Source: an uncultured Pelagibacteraceae bacterium
GTDB lineage: Bacteria > Pseudomonadota > Alphaproteobacteria > Pelagibacterales > Pelagibacteraceae
DNA length: 38,214 nt
Direction of reading: 5' to 3'
NCBI GenBank assembly: GCA_902529715.1
Contig: CABZXL010000007.1
Span: 1-38,214 of the forward strand
The notes below the pieces were generated by a model. The model was not told the origin of the DNA and searched no databases. It saw only the letters and a program-made list of their open reading frames with translations. The first letter of the stretch is position 1. Each line of letters opens with the position of its first letter. A program made the position numbers and the translations under genes. Shown here one piece after another: positions 1-9,500 of this stretch.

Positions 1-1716
1 AAAGGAAATTTTAGATCCTGAAGATGGTTGCCAATTTTGGTTTAATTTATTTAAAGTAAGGCCATAATTAAAATTACTATCTACATAATCACCCTTTTGT
101 TTTTTTTTCGCAGCAGATGCCTTGGAAGAAGTTTTTAGCGTTTCAAAGTAATTTGATATTGATGGTGAAAAATAAACATCTTCATATTGTTCAAAAGAAG
201 TTCCTACGCTGAAGCCTGTTTTTGATGATTTGTAACCAAATTTACTCATATTATCTATTTGAGTTGCTTCAACGGTGGTAATTAAACTTTTATCACTATT
301 TTTATAATTCGGATTATTTACTGAAAAAAGACCTTTTAGACCATTATCACTAAGTGCTACATTTGTATCTATCCTAACTCCTGTTCCTAAATAATTATTT
401 TCTCTAATACCAAAAGAAACAGAAGATCCACTTGTACCCGTTCCAGCGCCAGCAGAAATCTCTCCAGTGGGTTGTTCTTCGACATCAATATTAATAATTT
501 TAAGATTAGATGAAGATCCATCTGTAATTGTTTCTTTAACATTTTTAAATATTCTTTTAGCTTTAATTTCATTAATTGATTTATTTACAAGAATTTTATT
601 ATATGGGTCACCCTCATCTACAATTAAGGAATTTCTTATAACATTTTCAGATGTTATAAAATTTCCAAATATATTAACTCTTTCTATATAAAATTTTTCT
701 AAATCTTCCAATTTGATTAAAAAATTTATTTTATTACCAACAAGCGTTTCATTATATTTAGCATTTATAAATTCAAATTCTTTTGTAAGAGCAATTTGAT
801 CAATTTTATCTAAAATTTTTTTAATTTTATTTAATGAATAGACTTTTCCTTCTAATTCATTTTGAGTTTTAATTATATCTTCAAAACTTTTAATAGAGTA
901 ATCATCTGGTACAACTAAATCAATGTTGCCAAAATAATATTTTTGACCAGCGTTTATATTAAATATCAATTCAAAATCATTTTCGTTTATAATTTTTGCT
1001 GACGAACTTTCAATAGAAACATTGTAATAACCTTTATTTTTATAATAATTAAACAACAAATTTTCATCCAATTTAATTCTATTTATATCTAAAAACTTTT
1101 TACTACTAACAAATTTCCAAAATTTAGCTTCTTCTGAAACTATTACTTTTCTTAGTTTGTTGTCTTTTATTTTTTTATCTCCAATAAATGTAATTTTTTT
1201 AATAAATGCTTTTTCTCCCAGTTCAACATCAAAAATTAAATCGACTGTATTATTTTCATTTGTTTTGATCTTAGAAATAACTTTTGAAAAATAATATCCA
1301 TTAGTTCTTAATATATTGGTTATTTTTTGCTCATCATTTTTTACTCTATTTTCTACAAATGAACTTTTTTCTTTCATTTCAATTTGTTCATTTAAAACTT
1401 CAAGAATACGCTTATTTTTAATTCCTTCAATTTTCAAATTTTGAATGATTGGATTTTCTTCAACTGTTATATATAAAATATTGTCAGCGATTTTGGCTTC
1501 GACATTTTTAAAAAAATTTGTAGAATAAATTTTTTTAATAACATTGTTTAAATTATTTAAATTTAAATCACTATTAGTTTCTACTTCACTAAAAATTTTT
1601 ATAGTTTCACTGGATACTCTTTGGTTTCCATTAATTTCAATCTTTTTAACAATTTCAGCTTTTACTGAAAATGAGAAAAGGGAAACTATTAATAGTATTT
1701 TAAAATATATATTCAT
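1..1716 (-). CDS. bamA: Outer membrane assembly factor BamA (3' end beyond window)
   Basis: This is the core subunit of the BAM machine, which folds and inserts beta-barrel proteins into the outer membrane. The ATG at 1716 opens a frame that stays open to the left edge (572 codons visible; the family usually has 750-800). Residues 1-20 form a signal peptide (hydrophobic ILLIVSLFSF, then SVKA|E). Periplasmic POTRA repeats follow; the first starts at EIVKKIEINGNQRVSSETI and a later one has GEKAFIKKITFIGDKKI. Near 470 the barrel begins with the typical EEQPTGEISAGAGTGTSG, and the visible end reads WQPSSGSKISF, a common BamA barrel motif. It starts 9 bases after the dxr stop. The RseP protease gene that usually separates dxr and bamA in proteobacteria is absent. 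The identification is firm. Confidence 0.95.
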   Translation of the reverse strand, partial: MNIYFKILLIVSLFSFSVKAEIVKKIEINGNQRVSSETIKIFSEVETNSDLNLNNLNNVIKKIYSTNFFKNVEAKIADNILYITVEENPIIQNLKIEGIKNKRILEVLNEQIEMKEKSSFVENRVKNDEQKITNILRTNGYYFSKVISKIKTNENNTVDLIFDVELGEKAFIKKITFIGDKKIKDNKLRKVIVSEEAKFWKFVSSKKFLDINRIKLDENLLFNYYKNKGYYNVSIESSSAKIINENDFELIFNINAGQKYYFGNIDLVVPDDYSIKSFEDIIKTQNELEGKVYSLNKIKKILDKIDQIALTKEFEFINAKYNETLVGNKINFLIKLEDLEKFYIERVNIFGNFITSENVIRNSLIVDEGDPYNKILVNKSINEIKAKRIFKNVKETITDGSSSNLKIINIDVEEQPTGEISAGAGTGTSGSSVSFGIRENNYLGTGVRIDTNVALSDNGLKGLFSVNNPNYKNSDKSLITTVEATQIDNMSKFGYKSSKTGFSVGTSFEQYEDVYFSPSISNYFETLKTSSKASAAKKKQKGDYVDSNFNYGLTLNKLNQNWQPSSGSKISF

Positions 1717-1725
1717 CTAAGATAA

Positions 1726-2895
1726 TTATCTTATACATACTTTTCGTGTTTTCAATCTAACTTCTTCTGATAGTTTCATTATATCAGATATTTTTTTAGG
1801 CTTTTTCTTAATTAGGTTTGAATATTTTTTTAAATTAATAATTTTCTTTAATTTTTTATTGATATCCAAAAATTTAATTTTATTTTGAATATACAAGCTA
1901 ACTAATTCATCATTTGCTGATATTAACACTGTTTCAAATAAACTGCTGATGTTATTAATTTTTTTTAAAATATTAATAGAAGGATATCTAGCAGTATCTA
2001 TCTTACTTAATTTCAGGTCATTAAGTAAATTAATATTAATTTGATTTGTAACAATTTTTTTTAAGCCATCTTGATATATTGAGTTAAATATTGGAATTTT
2101 CATATCTGTATCGTGTGCAAGAATTTTTATTTGACCATTTTTAAATTTAATTAATGAATGAATATATGAATTTGGATGTATTAAAATTTCAAATTTTTTA
2201 ATATTAATTTTAAATATTCTTTGAGCTTCAATTATTTCAAAAACTTTATTCATAAGTGTTGCTGAATCAATAGAAATTTTTTTTCCCATTTTCCAGTTTG
2301 GATGTTTCATTGCCTGATTAGGATTTACAGATTTTAATTTGTTTAACTTATAATTTAAAAAAGGACCACCTGATGCCGTAATAATAATTTTTTCTACATT
2401 ATTAATTGAATCATTTTGTAACAAAGACCAAATTGAAAAATGTTCTGAATCAACAGGTATAAATTTTGTCTTATTTTTTATCAATTTTTTTTCTATAAGG
2501 TTCCAAGCACATATAATTGATTCTTTGTTTGCTATTGCAATATTTTTTGTTGAATCAATACAATTAATTGTTGAATCTAGACCAGCTAACCCAGTGATAG
2601 CACACATAATATAATCAATTTTTTTTTTAAGTGATTTTTTTTTAAGCTCTTTAAAAGAATTAAATACTTTAATTTTCTTATTTTCAAATTTTTTTTTATA
2701 ATTAAAATATTTTTGTTCATCAAATATAATTACAAATTTAGGTTTAAGTATTGATGATTGTTTTAATAATTTTTTTACATTTGTATTTGATGACAAAAAA
2801 ATAACATCAAAATCTTTTTTATTATTTTTAATTATTTTTACTGTATTCTCTCCTATTGATCCAGTTGAGCCAAGAATTCCAATTTTTTTTTTCAT
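1726..2895 (-). CDS. dxr: 1-deoxy-D-xylulose 5-phosphate reductoisomerase
   Basis: DXR is the second enzyme of the MEP isoprenoid pathway. It converts DXP to 2-C-methyl-D-erythritol 4-phosphate with NADPH in the cytosol. I start it at the ATG at 2895, which gives MKKKIGILGSTGSIG and 389 residues. A start at 2937 is possible in the same frame but would overlap cdsA by 41 bases and add 14 residues unlike the family. Visible motifs are the NADPH-binding GSTGSIG (residues 9-15), the metal-binding PVDSEHFSIW, the substrate loop ASGGPF, and HPNWKMGKKISIDSATLMNK. The start codon is followed at once by a run of ten A. It lies one base after cdsA and downstream of uppS, so isoprenoid precursor synthesis and use sit in one operon. 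Confidence 0.96.
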   Translation of the reverse strand: MKKKIGILGSTGSIGENTVKIIKNNKKDFDVIFLSSNTNVKKLLKQSSILKPKFVIIFDEQKYFNYKKKFENKKIKVFNSFKELKKKSLKKKIDYIMCAITGLAGLDSTINCIDSTKNIAIANKESIICAWNLIEKKLIKNKTKFIPVDSEHFSIWSLLQNDSINNVEKIIITASGGPFLNYKLNKLKSVNPNQAMKHPNWKMGKKISIDSATLMNKVFEIIEAQRIFKINIKKFEILIHPNSYIHSLIKFKNGQIKILAHDTDMKIPIFNSIYQDGLKKIVTNQININLLNDLKLSKIDTARYPSINILKKINNISSLFETVLISANDELVSLYIQNKIKFLDINKKLKKIINLKKYSNLIKKKPKKISDIMKLSEEVRLKTRKVCIR

Positions 2896-2896
2896 T

Positions 2897-3544
2897 TTAT
2901 AAAAGTTGTAAAAATAAATATGTTGCTGGAAAAGCAAAAATCATACCATCAATTCTATCCAATAATCCGCCATGCCCTGGTATAATTTTACCTGTGTCTT
3001 TAATTTTTGATAGTCTTTTAAAATAAGAAATAATTATATCTCCTATTTGGCTTACAGTTGAAATTAAAAGGATAATAAAAAAAGATTCTATAGAAAACTT
3101 TAGATCAGCAATTCCAAAAACATATGTGTATTCAATAAAAAAATTCGCAAATATTAATGATAATAAATATCCACCAAACATTCCTGAGTAAGTTTTATTA
3201 GGACTTAATTTGATTAGTTTAGGTCCTTTAAGTAATTTTCCAAATATATAACCACCTACATCAGTAGAAACGCATATTAGTGTAATAAACAAAAACAACG
3301 ATAAACTTATATTTTCAGAAGTATTCCTTAACTCATAAACTGTATAAAAAGAAAAAACTAAAAATATTAAACCTAAAAAATAATATGATTTTTTTTTACT
3401 CATCATGTGCCACTCGTACAATGTAATTAAAAAACAAATTGTAATAAAAATGCTAAATAAAAATGATCCTTTTACAATAAAAAAAATTGCTAAAGGTATC
3501 AAAATTACAGAGCTTAATATTCTTTTAACAAGTTCTTTTCTCAT
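2897..3544 (-). CDS. cdsA: Phosphatidate cytidylyltransferase (CDP-diglyceride synthase)
   Basis: This integral membrane enzyme makes CDP-diacylglycerol from CTP and phosphatidic acid, the branch point for bacterial phospholipids. The 215-residue protein has several hydrophobic helices (for example LAIFFIVKGSFLFSIFITIC near residues 18-37). The C-terminal family signature is present: S-x-x-K-D-T-G-x-I-I-P-G-H-G-G-L-L-D-R-I-D at about residues 180-200. It is shorter than the 270-285 residues common in proteobacteria; the reduction is in the N-terminal membrane part, and the catalytic C-terminus is intact. Its ATG overlaps the uppS stop (TAATG), suggesting translational coupling. Confidence 0.94.
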   Translation of the reverse strand: MRKELVKRILSSVILIPLAIFFIVKGSFLFSIFITICFLITLYEWHMMSKKKSYYFLGLIFLVFSFYTVYELRNTSENISLSLFLFITLICVSTDVGGYIFGKLLKGPKLIKLSPNKTYSGMFGGYLLSLIFANFFIEYTYVFGIADLKFSIESFFIILLISTVSQIGDIIISYFKRLSKIKDTGKIIPGHGGLLDRIDGMIFAFPATYLFLQLL

Positions 3545-4218
3545 TAGATATTTCCATAATTTCTTTTAATTCTTTTAAACTTATTCAGTATTCGATTGTA
3601 ATCATTTTCAGTAAAATCTGGCCACAATTTCTTTTCAAAGAATATTTCAGAATAAGCTAGCTGCCACAATAAAAAATTACTTAAACGCTGAGTATTTCCA
3701 GTTCTTATTAAAATATCAGGATCTGGTATATTTTGTGTAAATAAATATTTTGAAATATTTTTTTCATTAATTTTCTTTTTATTTTTACAAACAAAATTAA
3801 AAGATTGTAGTAATTCACTTTTAGAACCATAGTTTAAAGCTAAGTTTATTTGTAATCGTTTATTTTTTAAGGTTTTTTTTTCAGATTTATTTAAAAGTTG
3901 ATTTATTTTTTTTGAAAATCTTTTTTTTCCAATAATTTTTAATTTAATATTCTGTTTATTAAGTTCTGAAATTTTATTTATTAAAAAATTTTCTAATAAA
4001 TTAAACAAAAAATTAATTTCTTTTTTTGGTCTTTTCCAATTTTCTGTTGAAAATGCATATAAAGTTAAATATCTAATTTTATTTTTAATTGAAGACTTGA
4101 TAATTTTTTCAACAGTTTTAAGACCTTCTTTATGACCTAGATTTCTAGATTTTTTATGCTTAACACCCCAACGTCCATTACCATCCATAATGATAGCGAC
4201 ATGTTTAATTGAATTCAT
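3544..4218 (-). CDS. uppS: Polyprenyl diphosphate synthase (cis-isoprenyl transferase, UppS)
   Basis: UppS condenses isopentenyl diphosphate onto farnesyl diphosphate to make undecaprenyl diphosphate, the lipid carrier for peptidoglycan and surface glycans. The 224-residue protein starts with VAIIMDGNGRWG, containing the catalytic aspartate D12 and the P-loop. It also has AFSTENWKRP (residues 55-64) and DPDILIRTG followed by RLSNFLLWQLAYSEIFF near the C-terminus (metal-binding E191). One departure stands out: the usual RTGGE(x)R is RTGNTQR (172-178), so the second glycine and the glutamate are replaced by N175 and T176. Its ATG overlaps the frr stop (ATGA). Family membership is secure; product chain length cannot be read from sequence. 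Confidence 0.94.
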   Translation of the reverse strand: MNSIKHVAIIMDGNGRWGVKHKKSRNLGHKEGLKTVEKIIKSSIKNKIRYLTLYAFSTENWKRPKKEINFLFNLLENFLINKISELNKQNIKLKIIGKKRFSKKINQLLNKSEKKTLKNKRLQINLALNYGSKSELLQSFNFVCKNKKKINEKNISKYLFTQNIPDPDILIRTGNTQRLSNFLLWQLAYSEIFFEKKLWPDFTENDYNRILNKFKRIKRNYGNI

Positions 4219-4766
4219 ATTTTCATTATTTCTGTTTCTTTAGAAATAACTTTTTCATCAATTTTTTTTATTTGTTCATCGGTAATTATTTGTATTTTTT
4301 TTTCAAATTTTTTTTCATCATCTTCGCTGATTTCCTTAGACTTTAATAATTTTTTTAATTCATCATTTGCTTCTCGTCTAATATTTCTTACTGAAATTTT
4401 ACTTTTTTCACCCATTGATTTAACAAGTTTTTTCATTTCAGTTCTTCTTTCTTCACTTAAATCTGGAATTGGCAGTCTTATAAGTTGGCCATCAATTTGT
4501 GGATTCAATCCTAATTCTGATTTTCTTATTGAAGAGTCTATTAACGGAACATTATTTAAATCCCATACTTGAATATTAATCATTCTCGGTTCTGGTGTAG
4601 TAATGCTTCCTAGCTGATTTATAGGCATTTTTTGTCCATACACATCAACCTTAACAATATCTAGCATATTTGCATTTGCTCTTCCTGTTCTTAATGAAGA
4701 TATTTCTTTTGTAAAAACCTCAAAAGTTTTATTCATTTTTTGTAAATAATTATTTTCGTTAAACAT
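4215..4766 (-). CDS. frr: Ribosome recycling factor
   Basis: RRF splits post-termination 70S ribosomes together with EF-G. The 183-residue length is close to the family norm of about 185. The first helix carries the diagnostic ISSLRTGRANANMLD (residues 22-36), followed by VDVYGQKMPINQLGSITTPEPR, which builds the second domain, and then the long charged helices that return to the coiled bundle (SEERRTEMKKLVKSMGE). Its ATG overlaps the tsf stop by one base (TAATG). UMP kinase (pyrH), which in most proteobacteria sits between tsf and frr, is missing at this junction. The call is firm. Confidence 0.97.
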   Translation of the reverse strand: MFNENNYLQKMNKTFEVFTKEISSLRTGRANANMLDIVKVDVYGQKMPINQLGSITTPEPRMINIQVWDLNNVPLIDSSIRKSELGLNPQIDGQLIRLPIPDLSEERRTEMKKLVKSMGEKSKISVRNIRREANDELKKLLKSKEISEDDEKKFEKKIQIITDEQIKKIDEKVISKETEIMKI

Positions 4767-5617
4767 TAGTCACCAATTTTAATTCTATAAAAATCAACAA
4801 TTTTAAAATCTTTAATTTTTAATTCCTGGATAATATCTTTAACTTTTTTTTTTGGTTCCATCACCCATTGTTGTGTCATTAAACTACTTTCTTCTTTAAA
4901 TTTATTCATTTTACCAGAACTAATTTTTTTTGCTATATCTTCAGTTTTACCTGAGTTTTTAAGCTCTTCTGTAATAAGCTCTTGTTCTTTGTCTAAGATT
5001 TCTTTTTTTATATCTTCCGAGTTTATAGCTAATGGGTTAGATGCTGCAATATGCATTGCCAAATGTTTTCCAAAAAGATCTATTTTTTCGGATTTTTTGA
5101 TTACATTCAAAGATACAATGACTGCAAGTTTTGATAAATTATCTTTAACTACAGAATGTAAATAAAAATAATTTTTAGAATTTTGATGTTTTAAAGTTTT
5201 TGTTTTCCCTAGTGTTATTTTTTCCCCGATTTTTGCAATCATTGAAACTAAGTTTTCGTCAACTGATTTGTTATTTTTCATTTTTGATTTTTTTAATTGT
5301 TCAATATCAGAATTTACGGAATTATTAATTTCACTTAATTCATTTACAAAATTAATAAAATCATCATTTTTTGCAACAAAATCAGTTTCACAATTGACTT
5401 CGAGAACTGAGGTCTTTGTTGAGTCTCCACTTAATGCTATTACACCTTCTCTAGCATCTCTTGACATTTTTTTTGACGCCTTTGAAATACCTTTGATCCT
5501 TAATATTTCTACTGCTTTATCTAGATCGCCACCAGATTCGGTTAATGCTGAATTACAATCTTTAAAACCTGCACCTGTAGATTGCCTTAGTTGCTTAATT
5601 TTTTCTAAATCACTCAT
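4766..5617 (-). CDS. tsf: Translation elongation factor Ts
   Basis: EF-Ts is the nucleotide exchange factor that recharges EF-Tu with GTP. At 283 residues it has the expected length. The N-terminal UBA-like domain shows [19 protein letters not shown] (residues 7-25) and [12 protein letters not shown]. The core carries [14 protein letters not shown] (about residues 73-86), which contains the TDFVAKN loop that opens the EF-Tu magnesium site. Later come [11 protein letters not shown] and the C-terminal [14 protein letters not shown]. It lies 10 bases after rpsB and is presumably co-transcribed with it under the rpsB leader. Confidence 0.97.
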   Translation of the reverse strand: MSDLEKIKQLRQSTGAGFKDCNSALTESGGDLDKAVEILRIKGISKASKKMSRDAREGVIALSGDSTKTSVLEVNCETDFVAKNDDFINFVNELSEINNSVNSDIEQLKKSKMKNNKSVDENLVSMIAKIGEKITLGKTKTLKHQNSKNYFYLHSVVKDNLSKLAVIVSLNVIKKSEKIDLFGKHLAMHIAASNPLAINSEDIKKEILDKEQELITEELKNSGKTEDIAKKISSGKMNKFKEESSLMTQQWVMEPKKKVKDIIQELKIKDFKIVDFYRIKIGD

Positions 5618-5627
5618 AGCTTAAAAT

Positions 5628-6425
5628 TTAATTTAAAGGCTTTTTTTTTTCTGCAGGATCAATTTTTACTTTTTCAGAAACTTTTTTTTTGATTTCAGGC
5701 TTTTGATTTTTATTATTTACTCCATCCTCTTGTTTGGGCAAGTCTTTTTTTGCTCCTTCAATAGTTTCTTTAATTAAATTACAGTAAAGATCAATTGATC
5801 TTCTAGCATCATCATTCCCAGGTATTGGATAATCAATACCCTCAGGGTCTGAATTTGAATCAAGAATAGCAATTATAGGTATACCTAATTTAATAGATTC
5901 TTTGATTGCCAAAGATTCATAGTTTGTATCTATAACAAATACTAAATCTGGAACTTTTTTCATTGAAGATATTCCACCCAAAGATTTTTGAAGCTTATCT
6001 CTTTGAACGCTCATTTTTAAAAGTTCTTTTTTTGTAAAACCTCTATTTTCAGAAACTAAATCTAAATTAAGTTTTTCTAGTTTTTTTATAGAATTTGAAA
6101 TTGTACCCCAATTAGTTAGCATTCCGCCTAACCAACGATGATTTACATAATATTGATCTGTTTTTTTTGCTAAATCTGCAATTGCTTCAGATGCTTGCTT
6201 CTTTGTTGAGATAAAAAGAATTTTTCCATTTTCAGTTATAACATTATGAACTTTTTCAAGAGCAATATTAATTAACTCTAAGGTTTGAGTTAAATCAAGT
6301 ATATGTATTGAATCTCTTTTTCCAAAAATATATTTTTTCATTTTAGGATTCCATCTTAAAGTTTTATGACCAAGATGAACTCCCGCTTCTAACAATTGAT
6401 GAATTGTAACGTTTGGTATCTTCAT
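5628..6425 (-). CDS. rpsB: 30S ribosomal protein uS2
   Basis: Ribosomal protein S2 sits on the back of the 30S subunit and is assembled late. The start region VTIHQLLEAGVHLGHKTLRW, the tract NPKMKKYIFGKRDSIHILDL, the coiled-coil region around NSIKKLEKL, and PDLVFVIDTNYESLAIKE are all characteristic of the family. The roughly 35-residue C-terminal tail (from KKDLPKQEDG) is rich in lysine, a lineage-type extension of little predicted structure. The ATG is preceded by CCGGGAAAAAAA. Its GGG is the only Shine-Dalgarno-like element, and the CCGG immediately before and overlapping it is the 3' strand of a predicted pseudoknot, so start-site access may be controlled by the leader. Confidence 0.97.
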   Translation of the reverse strand: MKIPNVTIHQLLEAGVHLGHKTLRWNPKMKKYIFGKRDSIHILDLTQTLELINIALEKVHNVITENGKILFISTKKQASEAIADLAKKTDQYYVNHRWLGGMLTNWGTISNSIKKLEKLNLDLVSENRGFTKKELLKMSVQRDKLQKSLGGISSMKKVPDLVFVIDTNYESLAIKESIKLGIPIIAILDSNSDPEGIDYPIPGNDDARRSIDLYCNLIKETIEGAKKDLPKQEDGVNNKNQKPEIKKKVSEKVKIDPAEKKKPLN

Positions 6426-6495
6426 TTTTTTTCCCGGTTAAGCCACCACAATTATTTCCAAAAAGGACCGGAGGGTTATTAAACCAAAAATTGTG
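6426..6495 (-). promoter_or_regulatory. Structured rpsB mRNA leader, candidate pseudoknot
   Basis: The RNA just upstream of rpsB can form two crossing helices. CACAATT (6495-6489, minus strand) pairs perfectly with AATTGTG (6453-6447). CCGGT (6471-6467) pairs perfectly with ACCGG (6438-6434). Order along the RNA is 5'-A-B-A'-B'-start, so the helices interlock as an H-type pseudoknot. A small hairpin GGTT-TAAT-AACC (6485-6474) lies inside. B' ends 8 bases before the start codon and overlaps the purine stretch that serves as ribosome binding site. Structured, autoregulatory S2 leaders are known in other proteobacteria. I recall rpsB leader motifs being proposed for SAR11, but cannot confirm that here. 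The pairing is seen; regulation by S2 is inferred. Confidence 0.55.
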
Positions 6496-6553
6496 TGCGT
6501 GTTAATTTATCGAGGTATTTACAAACTAATTACAAGTTTAACAAGAGTTTTTT

Positions 6554-9500
6554 TTAATTAATTTGAGTAAGAATTCCGTCTTTTTTTATTAAATTTAATG
6601 AATTTCTATCAATTTTTCTTGATTTACTTAGTTGGAAAGTTAATTCCTTTTTGTTTTCTTTGATTTTAATAGTAACTTTGGTGCTTCCATCTAAATCTAT
6701 TTTTTTTAATTTAGAAATTTGATTTATATCATTAAGAGTTAATTCTAAATTTGAAATAGGTTTATTAAATAGATCTTTTATTAAAATGATTTTACTAACA
6801 TTTATTCTTTTAAATCTATTTTCATCATCAGATAAATTTTTGTTTAAAGTAATCAATAGAGAGTTGCCTTCTACTAATATATTTCTGTTTAATTCTAAAA
6901 TTTCAGAAAAAACAAAAAGTTCAAATACACCTGATAAATCTGTAAGTTTAATTACTGCATAAGAGTTACCTTTTGAAGTTTTTCTTTCTTGTATTTTTAG
7001 AAGTGTAGCAGCTATGCTGCAATTTTTGTTAGAATTGTCAGAGATAAAATTTTTATAATTTATAATTTTATAATCATCAAAAATTTCTTTATATTTATTT
7101 ATAGGATGATCTGACATAAAGAAACCAATAGCCTGAAATTCTTTAGACAATCTTTCTTCAAAATCCCAATCATTTATATTATTAATATAACTTTTATTTC
7201 TTTCTTCATCTGAATCATTTAAATCAAATAAATCGATTTGATTTGCGGCTTTATTTTCATAAGTATTTTTTGATTTTAATATTAAGTTAGGAATTGAATT
7301 ATAAAGTGATTGACGGTTTGCATTTAATGAATCAAATGCACCTGATTTAACTAAACCTTCTAATTGTAATTTATTTATATCTTTTGGATTAACTCTATTT
7401 ATAAAGTCATTAATTGATTTAAATTTTCCATTCTTTTTTCTTTCTTTTACAATATTTGAAATTGCTTCAAATCCAACACTTTTAACAGCACCCATGGCAT
7501 AAAAGAAATTATTTTCATCAGATTTAAATTCAGCAAAACATTCATTTATATGAGGTCTAATAATTTTTATATTTAATCTTTTTAGCTCCTCGTAAAACTC
7601 TCCTAGTTTGTTTTGGTTTGAAATGTCCATAGTCATTGAAGCTGCGAAAAATTCATTTGGAAAGTAAGTTTTAAGATATGCAGTTTGATAGGCAATAATT
7701 GCATAAGCAGCAGCATGGCTTTTATTAAATCCATATTCAGCAAATGGTTCAATTTTCAAAAAAATACCTGCGGCAACTTCTTTGCCAATACCATTCTTTA
7801 GTGCTCCATCAATAAATCTTTGTTTTTGCTTTTCTAGTTCTGCTCTTTTCTTTTTCCCCATAGCTCTTCTTAAAATATCTGCTTCCCCTGCAGTAAATCC
7901 TGATAGTTTTTGCGCTATTTGCATTACTTGTTCTTGGTAAATAATTACTCCATAAGTAGGTTTAAGTATTTCTTCCAGTTTTGGATGTAAGTAATCAGGT
8001 TTTTCTTTTCCATGTTTACAATCATTGTAAGTTGGTATGTTGCTCATAGGGCCGGGTCTGTATAAAGCAACTAATGCAATAATATCTTCAAGATGATTTG
8101 GCTTCATATTAATTAAAGCATCTCTCATTCCAGAACTTTCTAGTTGAAATAAACCAACCGTATTTCCAGAAGAAAGTAACTCGAACACTTTTTGATCTGT
8201 ATAATCAATATTTTCAATTTTAAATTCTTTATTTTTTTTATTTATAAGCTTTTGAGTTTTATTAATTACCGTAAGTGTTTTAAGACCTAAAAAATCAAAC
8301 TTAATTAAGCCAGCATTTTCTGCTGAGTACATATCATATTGAGTTGATGGAAGTAATAAATTGGATGAAGAATCTTTGTATAAAGGAACTGTGTCTGTCA
8401 ATTTTTTGTCAGCTATTACAACGCCTGCTGCATGGGTTGCTACATTTCTGTTTAAACCTTCAAGTTTAAGAGATAATTCAAATAATTTTTTTACTCTTGG
8501 ATCCTCTTTAATGAGTTTTTGAAGGCGCGGTTCGTTATTAATGCACTCAGTTAATTTTTGAGGTCTAGATGGATCAAAAGGTATCATTTTTGAGATGCTA
8601 TCTACAAAACCGTAAGGCAATCCGATAACTCTACCTACATCTCTAACAACCATTCTTGCCTTCAATTTACCAAAAGTTATTATGTGTGCTACGCTATCTT
8701 TGTATTTTTTATTTAAATATTCAAAAACTAAATCTCTTTTTTCTTCACAAAAATCTATATCAAAATCAGGCATTGATACACGATCAGGATTTAAAAATCT
8801 TTCAAAAATTAAATTAAATTTTATTGGATCTAAATCTGTAATTGACAGACACCAAGCAACTAATGAACCTGCACCAGAGCCTCTACCTGGTCCAACTGGT
8901 ATATCGTTATTTTTTGCCCATTTAATATAGTCTGATACAATTAAAAAATAGCTAGAATATTTCATTTCTACTATTATTTTTAATTCATGATCTAGTCTAT
9001 CCTTATAAATTTTGTATTGAGAGTTAGATTTTAAGTTTTCTTTACTTATGTTAAATTCTTTTAAAAATTTTGTTGCTAGACCATCTTCACTATCAATAAC
9101 CAATGCTTTATCGGCATCACCACTTTTATCGGAACTAATATTTGGCAATATTGGCTTTGATGGAAGAGGTCTAAATGAACATCTTAAAGGTAAATTATAA
9201 TTATTTTCAAGAGCTTCTGGAAGATCAGAAAACAAATCATTCATTTCTTCTGAAGATTTAAAATAATGTTGATTAGAAAAAGATATTCTATTTTTGTCAT
9301 TCAAATAAGTTTTTTGACTTATACAAATTAAAGCATCGTGAGCGTCATAAATAGATTTATCTAGGTAATAAACTTCATGAGTAGCAATGATTGGGATATC
9401 TAACTTTTTTGACAAATTAAGATTGAAATTTTCAAATGCTTTTTCATTTTGATCGTTATGTCTTTGAATTTCTATATAAAAACAATCATTAAAATTTTTT

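Noticed and set aside
467..691. Plus-strand open frame opposite bamA
   Set aside because: It is antisense to the clearly coding bamA frame, has low-complexity translation and no family resemblance.
2896..2937. Upstream start that would extend DXR by 14 residues
   Set aside because: It would overlap cdsA by 41 bases, and the added residues lie before the conserved KIGILGSTGSIG opening; the ATG at 2895 fits the family start.
5268..5624. 118-residue plus-strand open frame opposite tsf
   Set aside because: Antisense shadow of EF-Ts; no start signal and no recognisable domain.
6541..6556. T-rich tract at the dnaE stop as an intrinsic terminator
   Set aside because: On the minus strand it reads as A-rich and no GC stem precedes it; homopolymer T/A tracts are everywhere in this sequence.
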